The notes below the pieces were generated by a model that saw only the letters and a program-made list of their open reading frames with translations, ran no database searches and was not told the origin of the DNA. The translations under genes and the position numbers were made by a program. A DNA stretch of 38,809 nt, taken from positions 1-38,809 of the forward strand of contig NZ_BAFX01000191.1 of NCBI RefSeq assembly GCF_000308815.1, read 5' to 3'. Every line of letters starts with the position of its first letter. Position 1 is the stretch's first letter. This stretch comes from Nocardia concava NBRC 100430 (GTDB taxonomy: Bacteria > Actinomycetota > Actinomycetes > Mycobacteriales > Mycobacteriaceae). This document shows positions 15,152 through 23,135 of this stretch, one piece after another.

Positions 15152-16885
15152 TCAGGCGCGTGCGGTCAGGAAGGTGCCCGCGTGCAGGGTGGTGCCGAAT
15201 CCCGGTGTGAATTCACCGTATTCGTAGACCAGGTGGCCGCCTACCACGGTGGCGGCCACCGCCCGGTCATTGCGATTGACCATGCGGTTCAGGCCCGGCA
15301 CGCCGGGGAACGGGGCCTCGGCGTACTCGCTGCTGGAACCGTCGAAACCGGCGGGGTCGATGACGGCGATATCGGCTCGGCTCCCGACGGCCAGGCGGCC
15401 CGCGTCGAGGCCGTACCAGTCCGCGAGTTCGCCGGTGACCCGGTGGATGGCGGCCTCCAGGGGCAGGAAGCCGCGCTGGTGGGCGCGTTCGAGCAGGCGC
15501 AGGCCGAAGTTGTAGAAGGCCATATTGCGCAGGTGCGCACCGGAATCGGCGAAACCCACCTGCATCATGGGTGAGCGCTGGAGCTGGTCCAGGACCTCCT
15601 CGCGGTCATTGGCGATGACGGTGCGCCAGCGCAGCTTCGCGCCGTGGGCGACGGTCAGGTCGAGCAGGGCGTCGGCCGGGTCGATGCCGCGTTCGTCGGC
15701 GACCGCGCCGAAGGACTTGCCGACGACCTCGGGCTCGGGGCAGGACACGATCACCGCGTCGTACAGGTCGCGGTTCCACACGCGCGGCCCGAACTTCTTG
15801 GACAGGTCCTTGCGGAACTGCCTGCGGTAGCTCTCGTCGGCCAGCAGCTCGCCCCGCTTCATGACATCGCGGATATTGAGTGCGGCCACGCCGGAACCGA
15901 ATTCCTCGAACACCACCAGGTCGACACCGTCCGCGTACACCTCGAACGGGACGGGTAGATGTTGCCACCGGAACTGCGCCCCACCAACGGTATTCGTGAT
16001 CCAGGCCGCCGCGGTCGCGGCCCGCGCCGTGGTGCGATCCGCCTTGACATCCATCCCGGCAATCAGAGTCATCTTGAGCGGCTTGCGGATTCGCCCCGCA
16101 CTCTCGGCGAAATACCGGGCCATCTCGGCGCGGGCGGTCAGGTTCGGCGTGCTCTGATGCACCCGGCCACGTTCGCGCAGAATCGCATTCAGCGCGCGAT
16201 ACTCCCGCCACGTGGCATACGTGGACGGCAGCTGCCGGGTCGGGAAGCGCACGCCCTCCAGCTTGGAGAACGAGCTGCGGATGGTGGACAGGCCCAGGAA
16301 TCCGGCATCCAACGCGTCCTCGAGCATCCCGCACATGCGCTGCAGTTCGGCGGGAGTCGGGCGGGCCGCGGCATCCACGGCACGCGCCAAACCCATGGCC
16401 GTCACGCGCATATCCGAATGCCCCAGGAACGCAGCGACATTCGCGCCGAGCGGGCGGTCAGCGATGGCCTTGGCGTACGCGTGTGGCCCGTCCCAATCCT
16501 TGTGCTCCTTGACCGCCGCGTGCACCGTGTCCCACGGCAGCGCCTCCACCCGGGCGAACAGGTCGGCGCAATCCTCGGCCTCCGAATACACGGTCGACAG
16601 CGAGCAATTCCCGAGCACCACCGAGGTCACGCCGTGCCGGACCGATTCTCCCAAGCCGGGATTCCCCAGCACCTCGGCGTCGTAATGGGTGTGCACATCG
16701 AGCATGCCCGGCATGACCCACCTACCGGTCGCGTCGACAGTCCGCGCCCCCTCGGGCAACTCGCCCTCGATGGCCGCGACCTTCCCGTCGCTGACACCGA
16801 TATCGGCTCGCACGCCGGGTTTCCCGGTCCCGTCGAAGACCGTGCCACCGCGAATCACCAAGTCGCACCGAGCCATCTCAACCAC
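15152..16885 (-). CDS. N-acyl-D-amino-acid deacylase-type amidohydrolase
   Basis: A metal-dependent hydrolase of the amidohydrolase superfamily, D-aminoacylase branch, 577 aa. The metal-binding HTH is at 65-67 (MLDVHTHYDA). Cys94 in LGNCSLS matches the Cys zinc ligand of D-aminoacylases. LGHSDMR and GFADSGAHLRNMA supply the later His and Asp residues. The small beta domain is formed by both ends (VIRGGTVFDGTG and GSRADIAVIDPAGF). The protein is probably cytoplasmic. The frame starts with GTG 16885 after GGAG; an ATG three codons later is also possible. The true substrate may be an N-acyl amino acid, a dipeptide or a cyclic amide. The gene is convergent with the AraC regulator with three bases between the stops, and its promoter has a 22-bp dyad. 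Confidence 0.88.
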   Translation of the reverse strand: MVEMARCDLVIRGGTVFDGTGKPGVRADIGVSDGKVAAIEGELPEGARTVDATGRWVMPGMLDVHTHYDAEVLGNPGLGESVRHGVTSVVLGNCSLSTVYSEAEDCADLFARVEALPWDTVHAAVKEHKDWDGPHAYAKAIADRPLGANVAAFLGHSDMRVTAMGLARAVDAAARPTPAELQRMCGMLEDALDAGFLGLSTIRSSFSKLEGVRFPTRQLPSTYATWREYRALNAILRERGRVHQSTPNLTARAEMARYFAESAGRIRKPLKMTLIAGMDVKADRTTARAATAAAWITNTVGGAQFRWQHLPVPFEVYADGVDLVVFEEFGSGVAALNIRDVMKRGELLADESYRRQFRKDLSKKFGPRVWNRDLYDAVIVSCPEPEVVGKSFGAVADERGIDPADALLDLTVAHGAKLRWRTVIANDREEVLDQLQRSPMMQVGFADSGAHLRNMAFYNFGLRLLERAHQRGFLPLEAAIHRVTGELADWYGLDAGRLAVGSRADIAVIDPAGFDGSSSEYAEAPFPGVPGLNRMVNRNDRAVAATVVGGHLVYEYGEFTPGFGTTLHAGTFLTARA

Positions 16886-16908
16886 CCTGTCTCCAGCTCG
16901 CCGTCAGC

Positions 16909-16930
16909 GGTTGTTTTACACGCTACAACC
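16909..16930 (-). promoter_or_regulatory. 22-bp dyad upstream of the amidohydrolase
   Basis: GGTTGT, ten bases, ACAACC forms a perfect inverted repeat 24-45 bp before the GTG at 16885, in the 61-bp gap after the EEP gene. The size suits a TetR-type operator. No neighbouring TetR gene is present. Confidence 0.35.
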
Positions 16931-16946
16931 GGAGTATGCGCCCTGC

Positions 16947-17870
16947 TCAGTGTCGCGGGTAGGCGACGGTGGCGGTCGGGGCGCGGTGATCCGGGCCGGG
17001 GAGGCGTTGGACCGAGGACGCGGTGGGTGTGAGCCCGCGGATCAGGATGTGGTCGAGGCGGGCCAGGGGAAACCCGGCCGGCCAGGTGAAGCCGGGTCCC
17101 GCGCCCGGCCGCGACTGGGCGTCGGTGTATCCGGGGGCGAAGGAATCCCAGTGGCGGTCAGTGCTCGCGGTGTTGAAGTCTCCGGCCACCACAATGTGGG
17201 GCGCCTGGTCGGCGGACAGTTGACGGGACAGGATGCGCAAGCCGTCGTTGCGAGTCGCGGTGTCGCCCGGGCGAACCGACGGGAGGTGCACCACGTACAC
17301 CACCAGATCGCCGTACGGGGTCTCCACATGGGTGCGCAGGCCGCGCTGCCAGCCGACGCCGACATCGGCCGTGCTGGTGCCGGAGGTCGGGTAGCGGCTC
17401 CACAGCGCCACCGTGCCGCGTTCCTCGTGATAGGGGTAGGCCGCGTCGAGGATTCGCTGAACGGGCTGTCGATCGGTGCCGCCGAGCTCCTGAACGGCGA
17501 TGAGGTCCGCGCCGGTGGCGGCGAGGGCGCGGGCGGTGGCCTCGGGGGACGGGTTGCCGGCGAAGAGGTTCTGAGAGACCACCTTCACGGTGCCATCAGC
17601 CGGGGCGACGGCCGTGGCGGCCGGAGCCCACCACGAGCCGAAGCTGTACGCCCACACCAGCAGCGGGGCGATACAGGCGACGGCACCCGCTGGACGGCGG
17701 CACACCACCGCCAGCACGGCCAGCACCGGGACCAGCAGCACCAGCCAGGGCGCGGCGGTGTCGAGGGCGACACCCACACCCAGCACATCAGGGACCCGAT
17801 CGTGCGCCGCCAGCAGCACCGTGAGAAGTGCTGCGGCGGCCACGAATACGAGCGTGCCGGCGTGTTTCAT
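16947..17870 (-). CDS. Membrane-anchored endonuclease/exonuclease/phosphatase (EEP) family protein
   Basis: A 307-aa protein with two or three N-terminal membrane spans (about residues 1-85) and an EEP-fold catalytic domain outside. The active-site set is present: SQNLF, Glu in IAVQELGG, GDFNT, and the C-terminal pairs RLDHILI and PGPDHRAP. Family members cleave phosphodiesters in nucleic acids, sphingomyelin or phosphoinositides. The membrane anchor favours an extracytoplasmic substrate. The start is ATG 17870, which overlaps the stop of the upstream glycoside-hydrolase-like gene by four bases (ATGA), so the two are translationally coupled. Confidence 0.88.
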   Translation of the reverse strand: MKHAGTLVFVAAAALLTVLLAAHDRVPDVLGVGVALDTAAPWLVLLVPVLAVLAVVCRRPAGAVACIAPLLVWAYSFGSWWAPAATAVAPADGTVKVVSQNLFAGNPSPEATARALAATGADLIAVQELGGTDRQPVQRILDAAYPYHEERGTVALWSRYPTSGTSTADVGVGWQRGLRTHVETPYGDLVVYVVHLPSVRPGDTATRNDGLRILSRQLSADQAPHIVVAGDFNTASTDRHWDSFAPGYTDAQSRPGAGPGFTWPAGFPLARLDHILIRGLTPTASSVQRLPGPDHRAPTATVAYPRH

Positions 17871-19819
17871 CGGGCGGGGCACAGTCGCCGGGGAGCGGAG
17901 TCACCCTTCAGCTGGGCATCGACGCAGCCGCCGGGCAATCCGTTGTAGTCCCCGGTGCCGAAATTGGCGGTGACGGTGAGATCCCCGTTGCCGAAGACAC
18001 TGCGCTGCACCTGATGATCGTCGCTGAGCCAGCGGAAGTCGGTCATCGGTAGGGTGCCCGCCCGCTCGTGCAGGGGCGCGAAGAACTGTTGCAGCCGCGC
18101 CATTTCGGGGCCGTGCTCGGAGAGGGTGGCCCCGTCCAGGACGAAATTCAGCGGTGTGTTGTTGAGGACGGCGGTCAGGGCGCGCATCGTCTCCTGTTGC
18201 GGCAGTTTGTAATACGACAGCTCCCAGCGATCCACATTCACCAGCGAGTCGTGCAATACCGTCTCGTACAACGGCACTCGGTACACCGGATCGAACATCG
18301 AGGTCACCAGATCCGCGGGTAGATCGACCGGCTTGAAGAACACCTTGGGCGCCGTGTCGGGATACCACGCGCCCCACGCCTGCCGATCGCGCTGCAGCTT
18401 CCACAGCCCATCCGAGATCGGGTTCTGGGCACCGTGATCGAACGCCAGCACCGGCGCGGCCCAGGCCCCGGCGGCCTCCGAACCGAGGACGGTCTTGCGG
18501 TCGTCGGACAGCCAGCGCATGCGGGCCAGCCGGTTGTCGCGGTCCTGCTGCTGGGTCATGGGGTGTGCGGGGGAGTGGTCGTCGAAGAACTCGCCCGCGG
18601 CGTCGACGTCGAGGAAATAGCTGTTCGCCCCGTTGGCGGTCATGGCCGCGTAGCGGTCCTCGTACAGCTTCGGATCCTGTTTCAGTGCTTCGGAACTCAG
18701 GTAACAGCCGCGGCCGTGGAAGCCGTTCTCCGGGGCGCCGTTGGCATCGTGCACACAGCCGTCCGGCCAGACCGTGCCCGGCCAGCGGGAGGACGGGTTG
18801 TCGGCGGTGGCGGGGTCCTGGGCATTGGCCCACGAATCGTACGGTCCGGCAAGGTATCCCGCGTCCTTCGCCGCCGTGACGGCCGCCTGCGACATGGGAT
18901 CGTTGCCCGAGTCGTAGCCGAGCCACATTTTGGACAGTCCCAGCTCCTTCATCTTCCGGATCGCCTCGGGCGTGCGCGCCTCTCCCCACAGGTAGGCGTG
19001 GAAAGCGCCGAGCAGCTTGCCGACCTCCGGGTTCTTCTCGATCTTGTCGCGCAGTGAACGGAATTCGCCGTGCCCGATCAGCCAGGCGCGATAGTCCTTG
19101 GCGGTGGCAACCGGGGACGAGTCGGTGAGCGCGAAGTCCACGCTGTAGTCGCCGGTCCCCGCGCCCTTGGCGAAATCGTGTGCGCCACCGGCGATCAGCT
19201 TGCCGTCCACCGATTTCACGGTGACGCTGCTGCCGATATCGGTGGGCACGATGTAGCTCACGCCGCGATCGCCGACGCTGTAGCCCCAGAACGGCATGGT
19301 CAATCCGGAAGTCAGCGGCACCGCGTCGCCGATCAGGCCGGTGTCGGGGCCGTTCCAGAACGGGTCGCGTACGGGCAGCGACAGCCCTTCCCCGCGCGGG
19401 ATCTGCAGGGCGGTGGCCGCGTTGTCCTTGCCGGTGACCGGCCATTGCAGCGAGCCGTCGCGATCGCTGTGCACGGTGACGCGCAGGCGGCCGTCCTCGG
19501 CGGTGGCCGAGACCGTCAGCGCCCGATCCGGGTAGGCCCAGGTCGCGGTCGAACCGGTGAGGTGGACCGGACCGGTCGCGCCGAGGGAGTCGGCGGCCGG
19601 TGCGGACAGCTCGTAGTTCTTGCCCGAGGAGTTCGCGGTGACGCCCAGGGTTGTGGTGTCGACCTGGGCGGTGCCGTCACCGATCGGGATAACCACATAA
19701 TTGCCCTCGATGTGTGGCGCGGGTGCCGACACATCCTTGCCGCAGGCCGTGAGTCCGGCGGCGGCCACCCCGAGAATGGCCAGCACGGCCGGGGTGCGAG
19801 GCGGTATCCGAAGTCTCAT
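17867..19819 (-). CDS. Glycoside-hydrolase-like lipoprotein
   Basis: A 650-aa exported protein with a lipoprotein signal (MRLRIPPRTPAVLAILGV..., lipobox LTAC, Cys26). A beta-rich N-terminal region (about 30-260) is followed by a probable TIM barrel with FHAYLWGEA, LSKMWLGYDSGND, YFLDVDAAGEFFDD and VLGSEAAGAW, and a small beta domain at the end. The arrangement resembles the GH101-like hydrolases and proteins carried as DUF5696. The Asp pair in YFLDVD is a candidate nucleophile site. The sugar substrate is unknown. An upstream GTG in frame (19834) is possible, but ATG 19819 gives a cleaner signal peptide. It is coupled to the EEP gene and divergent from the two-component system, whose operator-like repeats lie only 23 bp from its start. 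Confidence 0.72.
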   Translation of the reverse strand: MRLRIPPRTPAVLAILGVAAAGLTACGKDVSAPAPHIEGNYVVIPIGDGTAQVDTTTLGVTANSSGKNYELSAPAADSLGATGPVHLTGSTATWAYPDRALTVSATAEDGRLRVTVHSDRDGSLQWPVTGKDNAATALQIPRGEGLSLPVRDPFWNGPDTGLIGDAVPLTSGLTMPFWGYSVGDRGVSYIVPTDIGSSVTVKSVDGKLIAGGAHDFAKGAGTGDYSVDFALTDSSPVATAKDYRAWLIGHGEFRSLRDKIEKNPEVGKLLGAFHAYLWGEARTPEAIRKMKELGLSKMWLGYDSGNDPMSQAAVTAAKDAGYLAGPYDSWANAQDPATADNPSSRWPGTVWPDGCVHDANGAPENGFHGRGCYLSSEALKQDPKLYEDRYAAMTANGANSYFLDVDAAGEFFDDHSPAHPMTQQQDRDNRLARMRWLSDDRKTVLGSEAAGAWAAPVLAFDHGAQNPISDGLWKLQRDRQAWGAWYPDTAPKVFFKPVDLPADLVTSMFDPVYRVPLYETVLHDSLVNVDRWELSYYKLPQQETMRALTAVLNNTPLNFVLDGATLSEHGPEMARLQQFFAPLHERAGTLPMTDFRWLSDDHQVQRSVFGNGDLTVTANFGTGDYNGLPGGCVDAQLKGDSAPRRLCPAR

Positions 19820-19841
19820 GAGGGTCACGTTCACGGACCGA

Positions 19842-19887
19842 GATGAGAGTCGGATGAGAAAGCGCAGGTGGTGGTCGTCCGTATGAT
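19842..19887 (+). promoter_or_regulatory. Direct repeats and leaderless promoter of the response regulator
   Basis: GATGAGA occurs at 19842-19848 and 19853-19859, an 11-bp period suited to an OmpR-type dimer on one face of the helix. The repeats end next to a poor -35 position. TATGAT (19882-19887) follows after about 17 bp and lies seven bases before ATG 19895. This looks like an autoregulated, leaderless promoter; the glycoside-hydrolase-like gene is transcribed the other way from the same 75-bp gap. Confidence 0.55.
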
Positions 19888-19894
19888 CCGTGGA

Positions 19895-20557
19895 ATGCGG
19901 GTATTGGTGGTCGACGACGAAGCCTCGGTGCGGGACGCGCTGGTGCGCGCCCTCGGGATGGAGGGCTACGAGGCCCGGGGTGTCGGCGATGGCGCGACCG
20001 CCCTGACCGAGGTTGCCCAGTGGCAGCCGGAGGTGGTGGTGCTGGATGTGCTCATGCCGTTCATGGATGGTCTGACCACCTGCCGTACGCTGCGCGGGCG
20101 CGGGGATCGCACGCCGATCCTCATGCTCACCGCTCGCGATGCGGTCGCCGACCGGATCGAGGGGCTCGACGCGGGGGCTGACGACTATCTGGTGAAGCCG
20201 TTCGATCTGGACGAGTTGCTCGCGCGGGTGCGGGCCCTTGTGCGGCGCACCTATCCCGAGGACGGGGCGGTGCTCTCGACAGGGGATCTAGTGCTCGACA
20301 GTACGGCCCACACGGTGCGGCGCGGAAATCGCGAGATCGAGCTCAGCCGAACCGAATTCGCCTTGCTCGAGGTGCTGCTGCGCAACGCGGGGCAGGCGCT
20401 GCCCCGGGAGACGCTGATCGACCGGGTGTGGGGGCACAATTCGTCGAATTCGCTGGAGGTGTACATCCGCTATCTGCGGCGCAAGATCGAGGCCGATGGG
20501 GAAGCCCCGCTGATCCATACCGTGCGCGGTGTCGGCTATCGGCTGGGATCGTCGTGA
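19895..20557 (+). CDS. OmpR-family response regulator (MprA-like)
   Basis: A 220-aa two-component response regulator. The receiver domain has the acidic pair Asp7/Asp8, the phospho-acceptor Asp51 (VVVLDVLMPFMDGL), Thr79 and Lys101. The C-terminal winged helix includes LSRTEFALLEVLLRNAG and SLEVYIRYLRRKIE, followed by LIHTVRGVGYRLG. Overall it resembles MprA of Mycobacterium tuberculosis, but orthology cannot be shown from this window. The start is ATG 19895, chosen for homology and because TATGAT lies seven bases upstream. An ATG at 19883 is the alternative. The stop overlaps the histidine-kinase start by four bases (GTGA). The divergent glycoside-hydrolase/EEP pair is the most obvious regulon candidate. 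Confidence 0.93.
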   Translation: MRVLVVDDEASVRDALVRALGMEGYEARGVGDGATALTEVAQWQPEVVVLDVLMPFMDGLTTCRTLRGRGDRTPILMLTARDAVADRIEGLDAGADDYLVKPFDLDELLARVRALVRRTYPEDGAVLSTGDLVLDSTAHTVRRGNREIELSRTEFALLEVLLRNAGQALPRETLIDRVWGHNSSNSLEVYIRYLRRKIEADGEAPLIHTVRGVGYRLGSS

Positions 20558-21918
20558 CGCGGCTCGGACTGCGCGGCCGCATCGCCGTATTCTTCGTGCT
20601 GGCAATGGCTTTGGCGCTGGCCGGAATGGCGGCGGCGGCCTACGTCGTGGTCGGGCACGAGTTGAACAGCACCCTCGATCTGAACCTGCGCCGACAGGCC
20701 ACCCGCATCGCCCGGCAGTTCCCGACCGAGCCGTCCGTCGCGGCGATTTCCGGACAGTGCCAGTATCTGGCCTCGCCCAGCTGCGTCCAGGTGGTGGCGA
20801 CCGACGGCCACATCGTCTCCGACCACGAGCCCGATCAGACCCTGCCCGTCGACGACGAAACACGGTCCGTCGCAGCGGGATCGGCCTCCGCGTTCTATAC
20901 CGACTTCACCCTCGACGGATACCCCATGCGGATGTACACCACCCAGCTGGTCCCGGGCAGCGCCGTACAGGTCGCGCAGCGCTCCGACCCCGTCGACACC
21001 GGACAGCGCCGCGTGGGCGTCGCCCTGCTCGCGGCCGCGGCCGCCGGACTCCTGCTGGCCGCCCTGCTCGGCACCGTCCTGGCCCGCCGCGCCCTCGCAC
21101 CCGTCGCGGCCCTGACCGACGCCGCCGAAAAGGTGGCCCGCACAAGGGATCCCAAGCATCACATCGACGTCGAGGGATCCGATGAGCTGGCTCGCCTGGC
21201 GGTCAGCGTCAACACCATGCTCGACGAGCTCGACGCCGCCCTCACCGCCGAACGCGAATCCCGCGCCGCCCAGCAGCGACTGGTCGCCGACGCCTCGCAC
21301 GAACTGCGCACCCCGCTGACGGCCCTGCGCACCAATATCGACCTGCTCCGGCGCGCGGGCCGGATGTCCCAGGCCGACCTCGACGAGACGGTCGCGGCCC
21401 TGCGAGCCCAATCCGAGGAACTGTCGGGCCTGGCCACCGATCTCATCGATCTGGCGCGCGCCGACGATCCGGACGCCGCACCCGAGACCCTCGAGGACCT
21501 GCGTCTCGACCTGCTGACCGCCGACTGCCTCACCACCGCCCGAAGGCATTGGCCCGCAATCAACTTCGATGCCGACCTGCATCCGGTGACCATCCAGGGC
21601 GCACCCGCGCGACTGTCGCGGGCGATCACCAACCTGCTCGACAACGCCGCGAAATTCAGCCCGCCCGGCAGCACGGTCGGTGTCACGGTCGTCGATCGCG
21701 AACTGTCGATCCGCGACCGGGGCCCCGGCATCCCGCCCGAGGATCTGCCGCACATCTTCGACCGCTTCTACCGCTCCTCGTCGGCGCGCTCGACCCCGGG
21801 GCACGGCCTCGGGCTGGCCATTGTGTCCCAGGTCGCGGCCCTCCACAACGCCTGTCCCGCAGTCGAATCCACCTCCGGCGGGACCTGCTTCACCCTCACC
21901 TTCCCGCCCCAGGACTAG
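20554..21918 (+). CDS. Sensor histidine kinase (MprB-like)
   Basis: A 454-aa membrane sensor that partners the upstream regulator. It begins at GTG 20554, inside the regulator's stop. Membrane spans lie at about 9-34 and 153-176. The 120-residue extracytoplasmic loop contains Cys69 and Cys77, which could form a disulphide. A HAMP domain follows (about 177-235). The phospho-accepting His249 lies in DASHELRTPLTALRT, and the ATPase boxes are NLLDNAAKFS, RDRGPGIP, FDRFYR and GHGLGLAIVSQV. The set is complete and looks functional. MprB-type kinases respond to envelope stress; the signal here is not known. The gene ends three bases before the convergent small membrane protein gene. Confidence 0.93.
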   Translation: MTRLGLRGRIAVFFVLAMALALAGMAAAAYVVVGHELNSTLDLNLRRQATRIARQFPTEPSVAAISGQCQYLASPSCVQVVATDGHIVSDHEPDQTLPVDDETRSVAAGSASAFYTDFTLDGYPMRMYTTQLVPGSAVQVAQRSDPVDTGQRRVGVALLAAAAAGLLLAALLGTVLARRALAPVAALTDAAEKVARTRDPKHHIDVEGSDELARLAVSVNTMLDELDAALTAERESRAAQQRLVADASHELRTPLTALRTNIDLLRRAGRMSQADLDETVAALRAQSEELSGLATDLIDLARADDPDAAPETLEDLRLDLLTADCLTTARRHWPAINFDADLHPVTIQGAPARLSRAITNLLDNAAKFSPPGSTVGVTVVDRELSIRDRGPGIPPEDLPHIFDRFYRSSSARSTPGHGLGLAIVSQVAALHNACPAVESTSGGTCFTLTFPPQD

Positions 21919-21921
21919 CGG

Positions 21922-22191
21922 TCACGTCGGCGACGGGCAGAACGGCGCGCACGACACCGGCGGTGTCGGCGGGGGAGCCGGCTCGTCGAAATGCGCCGAG
22001 CTCACCAGGATCAGCAGTCCGACGGCCGTCGCGAGCACCGCCGCGGCGGCCGCGGCGACAACGCCCCAATTGAGTCGGGGGAAGGTGACGACCTCGTCGC
22101 CGTCCTCGAGGGCGAGGAAGATCACCGCCGCACTCGCGGGCGATCGGGATAGTTGTTGCAGAACGGCATTACGCCACCAGCGTCCGGCCAT
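21922..22191 (-). CDS. Small hypothetical membrane protein (89 aa)
   Basis: No family is recognised. The ATG at 22191 opens a protein with a polar N-terminal half (WWRNAVLQQLSRSPASAAV, then DGDEVVTFPRLN), one strong membrane span (about 43-65, VVAAAAAAVLATAVGLLILV) and a proline-rich tail with two Cys (PPPTPPVSCAPFC). This topology places the tail outside. A promoter (TTGTGA, 16 bp, TATAAC) can be read at 22299-22272, and the leader contains a strong inverted repeat. The Shine-Dalgarno is weak. Its tail-to-tail position with the histidine kinase gives no functional hint. Confidence 0.6.
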   Translation of the reverse strand: MAGRWWRNAVLQQLSRSPASAAVIFLALEDGDEVVTFPRLNWGVVAAAAAAVLATAVGLLILVSSAHFDEPAPPPTPPVSCAPFCPSPT

Positions 22192-22228
22192 GGCAGCAAA
22201 CGAGCCTTTTACAGATGTGATTCTCCGG

Positions 22229-22248
22229 GTTGCCGTGATTACGGCAAC
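22229..22248 (-). repeat. Perfect inverted repeat in the divergent 22.2-kb intergenic region
   Basis: GTTGCCGT, GATT, ACGGCAAC: eight-base arms around a four-base loop. It lies in the predicted 5' leader of the 89-aa gene and upstream of the acyltransferase gene. It could be an RNA hairpin or a repressor operator. Confidence 0.6.
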
Positions 22249-22271
22249 TCCCAGGCTACGCCCGAAATGTC

Positions 22272-22299
22272 GTTATAGCTAACAGCTATTCGATCACAA
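22272..22299 (-). promoter_or_regulatory. Promoter and overlapping dyad of the 89-aa gene
   Basis: On the minus strand, TTGTGA (22299-22294), a 16-bp spacer and TATAAC (22277-22272) form a promoter. A second dyad, ATAGCT-AAC-AGCTAT (22275-22289), covers the spacer and -10, where a repressor would block transcription. Confidence 0.4.
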
Positions 22300-22411
22300 T
22301 CTCTCGGCTCTCGGGCAGTGGTGCAGAGCTCTCGAGTAGTTCTGCGGTGGTGTCTCGGCAATTCGGAGGCCAGGATGAAACCCGTTGCCCGACGGTCGAA
22401 ATGGGAGAGCG

Positions 22412-23080
22412 ATGAACAACGAGCCACGCCGCCCGAAGGGGCTGGGCAAGCGCGCCTGGGTCACCACGCAGCTGGTGCGCCGCATTCTGCGCACCCTGGC
22501 CTGGTCCAATGTCGTGAACGTGACGGTTATCGGACGCGACCGCGTGCCCGCCGCCGGCCCGGTCATCGTGGCGAGCAACCACATCTCCATGCTGGACGCC
22601 GTCTTCCTCTGGGGCGCCCTGCGCCGCCGCGCCATTGCCATCGCCATGGCCGAACTCTGGTCCTGGCCCATCGTCGGCTGGCTGGTCCGCCGCCTCGGGC
22701 AAATCCCGGTCGTCCGCCGCGACAACGAATCCGGCCGCGCCGCCACCGCACAGGCCGAGCAAATCCTGCGCCACAACGGCGTGCTCATCATCTACCCGGA
22801 AGGCCGCCTCGTCGCCCCCGGCGAAGACGAGCCCTACAAGCCCGGCGTCGCGAAACTCGCCCTGGCAACCGGCGTTCCGATCGTCCCCGTCGCCACCACC
22901 GGCACCGACGGCGTCCTCCCCACCCGCCGCACACGCGGCGACGGCCCCGCCTTCAACCGCCGCCACCCGGTAACGATCCACTTCGGCCACCCCATCAACC
23001 CCGCCGACTTCGACAACCCCGACAAACTCCTGGAACACCTCCGCCACACCATCGAAGACCTCCGCGCCCAAGCCCTCTGA
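22412..23080 (+). CDS. 1-acyl-glycerol-phosphate acyltransferase (PlsC family)
   Basis: A 222-aa membrane-associated acyltransferase that transfers acyl groups from acyl-CoA or acyl-ACP to lysophosphatidate or a related acceptor in phospholipid or triacylglycerol synthesis. The catalytic HX4D is His57-Asp62 (SNHISMLDA) and the glycerophosphate-binding motif is Glu130-Gly-Arg132 (YPEGRL). A further family motif is VPIVPVATTGTD. ATG 22412 is chosen because GGGAG lies four bases upstream; the frame extends nine codons further to a TTG. One hydrophobic segment precedes the active site. The last third of the gene is unusually C-rich in third positions compared with its neighbours. No other phospholipid gene adjoins it. 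Confidence 0.9.
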   Translation: MNNEPRRPKGLGKRAWVTTQLVRRILRTLAWSNVVNVTVIGRDRVPAAGPVIVASNHISMLDAVFLWGALRRRAIAIAMAELWSWPIVGWLVRRLGQIPVVRRDNESGRAATAQAEQILRHNGVLIIYPEGRLVAPGEDEPYKPGVAKLALATGVPIVPVATTGTDGVLPTRRTRGDGPAFNRRHPVTIHFGHPINPADFDNPDKLLEHLRHTIEDLRAQAL

Positions 23081-23135
23081 AGCCGCGTCCCCCGCAGCAA
23101 TAGAGCATGTCGGTCACCCGGGTTAGGGTCGCCCC

